Shown one piece after another: positions 6,594 to 8,996 of a DNA stretch of 8,996 nucleotides. Position numbers and translations under genes: made by a program. How positions within the stretch are numbered: position 1 is the first letter of the stretch; each line of letters starts with the position of its first letter. The notes beneath the pieces were generated by a model that made no database searches, was not told where the DNA came from, and saw nothing but the letters and a program-made list of their open reading frames with translations. Origin of the DNA: Gammaproteobacteria bacterium (lineage in GTDB: Bacteria; Pseudomonadota; Gammaproteobacteria; Xanthomonadales; Xanthomonadaceae); assembly GCA_030431185.1 (NCBI GenBank), contig JAUIJO010000133.1:1-8996 (forward strand), in the 5' to 3' direction.

Positions 6594-6655
6594 GAGTAGT
6601 GCAAGCCCGTCGCAACGGATGATCCGCGACGCAGGCAGATGAACGAGGAGGGGCC

Positions 6656-7741
6656 ATGTCGACCAGGCAGTCGGGACGAAACACCGCGGGCGGTCCCGAC
6701 AAGGCGGCTGCGCTGGGCGACGACCCGCGTGCACGGCAATTGCTGCGGACCCTGATCGGGCGTTACATCCGCGATGGTGAACCGGTGGGCTCGCAGACGC
6801 TCGCCCGCCACGCCGGCCTGGACATCAGCGCGGCGACGATCCGCAACATCCTGGGCGATCTGGAGGATGCCGGGCTGCTCAGTGCCCCGCACACCTCCGC
6901 GGGCCGCATCCCGACCGCCCAGGGGTATCGCCTGTTCGTGGACTCGCTGCTGCAGGTCAAGCCGCTGCCGCAGGGCGAGCTGGCCCGCCTGCGGGGCGAG
7001 CTGCCCCCGGGAAGCGGCACCCAGGCCCTGCTGGGCAGCACCTCCGAGCTCCTCTCGGCGATGACCCGCTTCGTGGGCGTGGTCAGCCTGCCCAAGCGCG
7101 AGCAGTTCGCGTTCCGGCGGATCGATTTCGTCCCGCTGGACGCACAACGGGTGATGGCGATCCTGGTGTTCGCCGACAACGAGGTGCAGAACCGCATCAT
7201 CCAGACACGCCGCCCCTACGAGGCCGGCGAGCTGGAGCGGCTGGCCAATTACCTGAACAGCCGGTTCGCCGGGCGTTCCATGGCCGATATCCGCCTGCTG
7301 CTGCTGGAGGAGTTGCGCTCGGAGCGCAGCGAGATGGAAGGCCTGCTCGCGCGATCGATGGAGTTGGCCGAGCAGGTGCTCGCGCCGGCCGGCGACGACA
7401 TGGTCCTGGCCGGCCAGACGCGGCTGATGGGGGTGCAGGAACTGTCCGACCTCGACCGCCTGCGCGAGCTGTTCGAGGCATTCGCGCACAAGCGCGAGAT
7501 CCTGCAGCTGCTCGAGCGGACCATCCAGGCGCCGGGCGTGCGGATCTTCATCGGCGAGGAGACCGGCCTGGCGCCCCTGGAGGGCATGTCGCTGGTGTCC
7601 GCGCCCTACGGCATGGGCGGGCAGGTGCTGGGGGTGCTGGGCGTGATCGGCCCCAGCCGCATGGCCTACGACCGGGTGATCCCGGTGGTGCAGGCGGCGG
7701 CGGACGTGCTCGGCGAGGCCTTCGCCGGCGACGCAGGCTGA
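6656..7741 (+). CDS. hrcA: heat-inducible transcription repressor HrcA
   Basis: HrcA represses chaperone genes by binding the CIRCE operator, and its folding is thought to depend on GroEL. The 361-residue product starts with a polar stretch (1-24), then a winged helix with LRTLIGRYIRDGEPVGSQTL (30-49) and ISAATIRNILGDLEDAGLL, and the family hallmark PHTSAGRIPTAQGYRLFVD (78-96). A GAF-like dimerisation part follows to the C-terminus, ending with the conserved-looking GMGGQVLGVLGVIGPSRMAYDRVIPVVQ. The length is normal. The ATG has a strong AGGAGG-type site (6646-6651). It is the first gene of hrcA-grpE-dnaK and diverges from recN. No CIRCE site is visible in the window, so its target (probably groESL) would lie elsewhere. 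Confidence 0.96.
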   Translation: MSTRQSGRNTAGGPDKAAALGDDPRARQLLRTLIGRYIRDGEPVGSQTLARHAGLDISAATIRNILGDLEDAGLLSAPHTSAGRIPTAQGYRLFVDSLLQVKPLPQGELARLRGELPPGSGTQALLGSTSELLSAMTRFVGVVSLPKREQFAFRRIDFVPLDAQRVMAILVFADNEVQNRIIQTRRPYEAGELERLANYLNSRFAGRSMADIRLLLLEELRSERSEMEGLLARSMELAEQVLAPAGDDMVLAGQTRLMGVQELSDLDRLRELFEAFAHKREILQLLERTIQAPGVRIFIGEETGLAPLEGMSLVSAPYGMGGQVLGVLGVIGPSRMAYDRVIPVVQAAADVLGEAFAGDAG

Positions 7742-7753
7742 GCCCGGCCGGCC

Positions 7754-7823
7754 GGTCGCGGGTGGCCGCCGCGGCTTGAATCCCGCGTCCGCGACCCCAT
7801 TGCTGGGCCTGTCGCGGGGATTC
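7754..7823. repeat. two overlapping inverted repeats across the hrcA-grpE spacer
   Basis: GGTCGCGG (7754-7761) is the exact inverse of CCGCGACC (7789-7796), and GAATCCC (7778-7784) is the exact inverse of GGGATTC (7817-7823). The arms interleave, so the two stems exclude each other in a read-through transcript. The first enfolds the sigma-32 -35 and touches its -10; the second spans the -10. GTCGCGGG also occurs twice in direct orientation (7755-7762 and 7811-7818). The function is not known. Confidence 0.5.
7775..7800 (+). promoter_or_regulatory. sigma-32 (RpoH) heat-shock promoter of grpE-dnaK
   Basis: CTTGAA (7775-7780), 14 nt, CCCCAT (7795-7800): both hexamers match the known sigma-32 consensus exactly at an accepted spacing. 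Initiation is expected near 7807, leaving a leader of about 73 nt before grpE. It sits inside the hrcA-grpE spacer, so grpE and dnaK can be induced without hrcA. Confidence 0.78.
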
Positions 7824-7879
7824 GCCGCACGCCGACACCATTGACACGCGCCCCGTGCGCACGGACAGAGCACAGCCAC

Positions 7880-8389
7880 ATGACCAACGACCCCATGCAG
7901 GACGAACACGTCCCGGACGCTCCCGATACCGCTTCGATCGAAGCCGAGCTCGAGGCCACCAAGGCCGAGCTGGCCACGCTGCGGGAGGAAACGCTGCGCG
8001 AACGCGCCGACCTCGAGAACCAGCGCAAGCGCGCCGCCCGCGAAGTCGACACCGCGCGCCGCTTCGCCAACGAGCGCCTGCTGGGCGCGTTGCTGCCGGT
8101 CATCGACAGCCTGGAAGCCGGGCTCGGTGCGGCGTCCGGCGACGCCGGCGCGCTGCGCGAGGGCATGGAGCTGACCCTGAGGCAGCTGCTCAAGGTCTGC
8201 GCCGACAACGGCCTCGTCGCGGTCGACCCGGTCGGGCAGCCCTTCAATCCCGACCACCACCAGGCGATGAGCATGGTCCCCAGCGCCGAGCACGCGCCGA
8301 ACCACGTGGTCCAGGTCTACCAGAAGGGCTGGCTGCTCAACGACCGCCTGCTGCGCCCGGCCCTGGTCGTGGTCTCCCAGGCCGACTGA
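7880..8389 (+). CDS. grpE: nucleotide exchange factor GrpE
   Basis: GrpE releases ADP from DnaK and so resets the Hsp70 cycle; it is a dimer whose long helices also act as a thermosensor. The 169-residue product has an acidic N-terminus, a long coiled coil (about 18-75) containing RADLENQRKRAAREVDTARRFA, the LLPVIDSLEAGL segment, and a C-terminal beta domain with FNPDHHQAMSMV (122-133) and YQKGWLLNDRLLRPALVVV. It is somewhat shorter than the E. coli protein (197 residues), mostly at the N-terminus. ATG 7880 was chosen by the family start; a weak GGACAGAG lies about 9 nt upstream. The frame is open back to a TTG at 7841, and an ATG at 7895 is also possible. It lies between hrcA and dnaK with its own sigma-32 promoter. 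Confidence 0.95.
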   Translation: MTNDPMQDEHVPDAPDTASIEAELEATKAELATLREETLRERADLENQRKRAAREVDTARRFANERLLGALLPVIDSLEAGLGAASGDAGALREGMELTLRQLLKVCADNGLVAVDPVGQPFNPDHHQAMSMVPSAEHAPNHVVQVYQKGWLLNDRLLRPALVVVSQAD

Positions 8390-8416
8390 CCCGGTACTTG
8401 ACAGGCCGCGACGGGA

Positions 8417-8444
8417 CTTGAACCGCCGCCAGCCACCCCCAGAT
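8417..8444 (+). promoter_or_regulatory. candidate sigma-32 promoter directly upstream of dnaK
   Basis: CTTGAA (8417-8422), 14 nt, CCCCAGAT (8437-8444). The -35 is perfect and the -10 differs from CCCCATnT at one base. The spacing is the same 14 nt as at the grpE promoter. Initiation near 8450 would give a leader of about 87 nt. GCCGCC (8425-8430) can pair with GGCGGC (8455-8460) across the -10. A consensus TTGACA at 8398-8403 has no matching -10. Confidence 0.58.
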
Positions 8445-8536
8445 AGCAGACATCGGCGGCACGGCCGCCCCGGAAACGCGACGCGCTCCGGCACCAGACA
8501 AGCAACCGCTTCAAGCATCAGAGAGGACACACCATC

Positions 8537-8996
8537 ATGGGTAAAATCATCGGCATCGACCTTGGCACGACCAACTCGTGCGTGGCGATCATGGAAGGCG
8601 GCAGCGCCAAGGTCATCGAGAACGTCGAGGGCGATCGCACCACCCCGTCGATCGTCGCCTACACCAAGGACAATGAAGTACTCGTTGGCGCCTCGGCCAA
8701 GCGCCAGGCCGTCACCAACCCCAAGAACACGTTCTACGCCGTCAAGCGCCTGATCGGTCGCAAGTTCAGCGACGCCGAGGTGCAGAAGGACATCGACCTG
8801 GTCCCCTACGGCATCGTCAAGCACGAGAACGGCGACGCCTGGGTCGAGACCGTCGGCGGCAACAAGATGGCGCCGCAGCAGATCTCCGCCGAAGTGCTGG
8901 CCAAGATGAAGAAGACCGCCGAGGCCTACCTGGGCGAGACGGTCACCGAGGCGGTCATCACCGTCCCGGCGTACTTCAACGACAGCCAGCGCCAGG
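8537..8996 (+). CDS. dnaK: molecular chaperone DnaK (Hsp70), N-terminal part, cut by window edge
   Basis: DnaK is the ATP-driven Hsp70 chaperone that works with DnaJ and GrpE. The window shows 153 codons, all in the ATPase domain: the phosphate-binding loop GIDLGTTNSCVAIMEG (6-21), RTTPSIVAY (34-42), AVKRLIGRKF with the catalytic Lys70, and VITVPAYFNDSQRQ at the end. These match bacterial DnaK almost residue for residue. The ATG at 8537 has AGAGGA about 9 nt upstream. The gene follows grpE by 147 nt, a spacer with its own candidate sigma-32 promoter, so it can be made both from the operon and separately. dnaJ is expected downstream but lies outside. Confidence 0.98.
   Translation, partial: MGKIIGIDLGTTNSCVAIMEGGSAKVIENVEGDRTTPSIVAYTKDNEVLVGASAKRQAVTNPKNTFYAVKRLIGRKFSDAEVQKDIDLVPYGIVKHENGDAWVETVGGNKMAPQQISAEVLAKMKKTAEAYLGETVTEAVITVPAYFNDSQRQ

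Noticed and set aside
8398..8403. A perfect sigma-70 -35 (TTGACA) after grpE.
   Set aside because: No -10-like hexamer follows at 16-18 nt; the nearby CTTGAA-N14-CCCCAG fits better.
6515..8824. A 769-codon open frame on the minus strand across hrcA, grpE and dnaK.
   Set aside because: It is antisense to three clearly recognisable genes, has no family resemblance and is a usual by-product of high-GC codon bias.

Overview
The window is a compact, high-GC stretch of a gamma-proteobacterial chromosome. The gene order smpB / ratA-rnfH / bamE / fur / recN / hrcA-grpE-dnaK, with bamE (omlA) divergent from fur, is what I know from the Xanthomonas/Lysobacter group (Xanthomonadaceae). That assignment rests on gene order and protein resemblance recalled from memory, not on a search. 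All genes share similar GC-rich codon use, and I see no mobile element, CRISPR array, tRNA or foreign-looking island.

Left part (1-3017): the minus strand at the left edge carries the 5' end of ssrA (tmRNA), cut by the window after the first seven tag codons. A CHASE-PAS-histidine kinase follows on the plus strand. Convergent to it is smpB, whose product is the obligate protein partner of tmRNA. Both trans-translation genes therefore lie within 3 kb of each other on the same strand, separated by an orphan sensor kinase on the other strand.

Middle (3075-4795): ratA and rnfH form a tight plus-strand pair with a 4-nt overlap. The bamE outer-membrane lipoprotein gene runs back toward them, only 3 nt away. 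bamE and fur diverge from a 195-nt spacer that holds candidate promoters and a roughly 150-nt fur leader rich in GC hairpins. The predicted Fur has no cysteine at all but keeps the other metal ligands. A perfect 7-bp hairpin separates the convergent ends of fur and recN.

Right part (4835-8996): recN (minus) diverges from the heat-shock operon hrcA-grpE-dnaK (plus). Excellent sigma-32-type promoters precede grpE (CTTGAA-N14-CCCCAT) and dnaK (CTTGAA-N14-CCCCAG), with a weaker candidate before hrcA. No CIRCE operator for HrcA is visible anywhere in the window. dnaK is cut at residue 153.

Functionally this is a housekeeping and stress cluster: ribosome rescue (ssrA, smpB), ribosome-associated RatA, outer-membrane assembly (bamE), iron control (fur), DNA repair (recN) and chaperones. 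I found no convincing undescribed system. The most notable points are the promoter architecture of the chaperone operon, the cysteine-free Fur with its structured leader, and the kinase lodged between ssrA and smpB.
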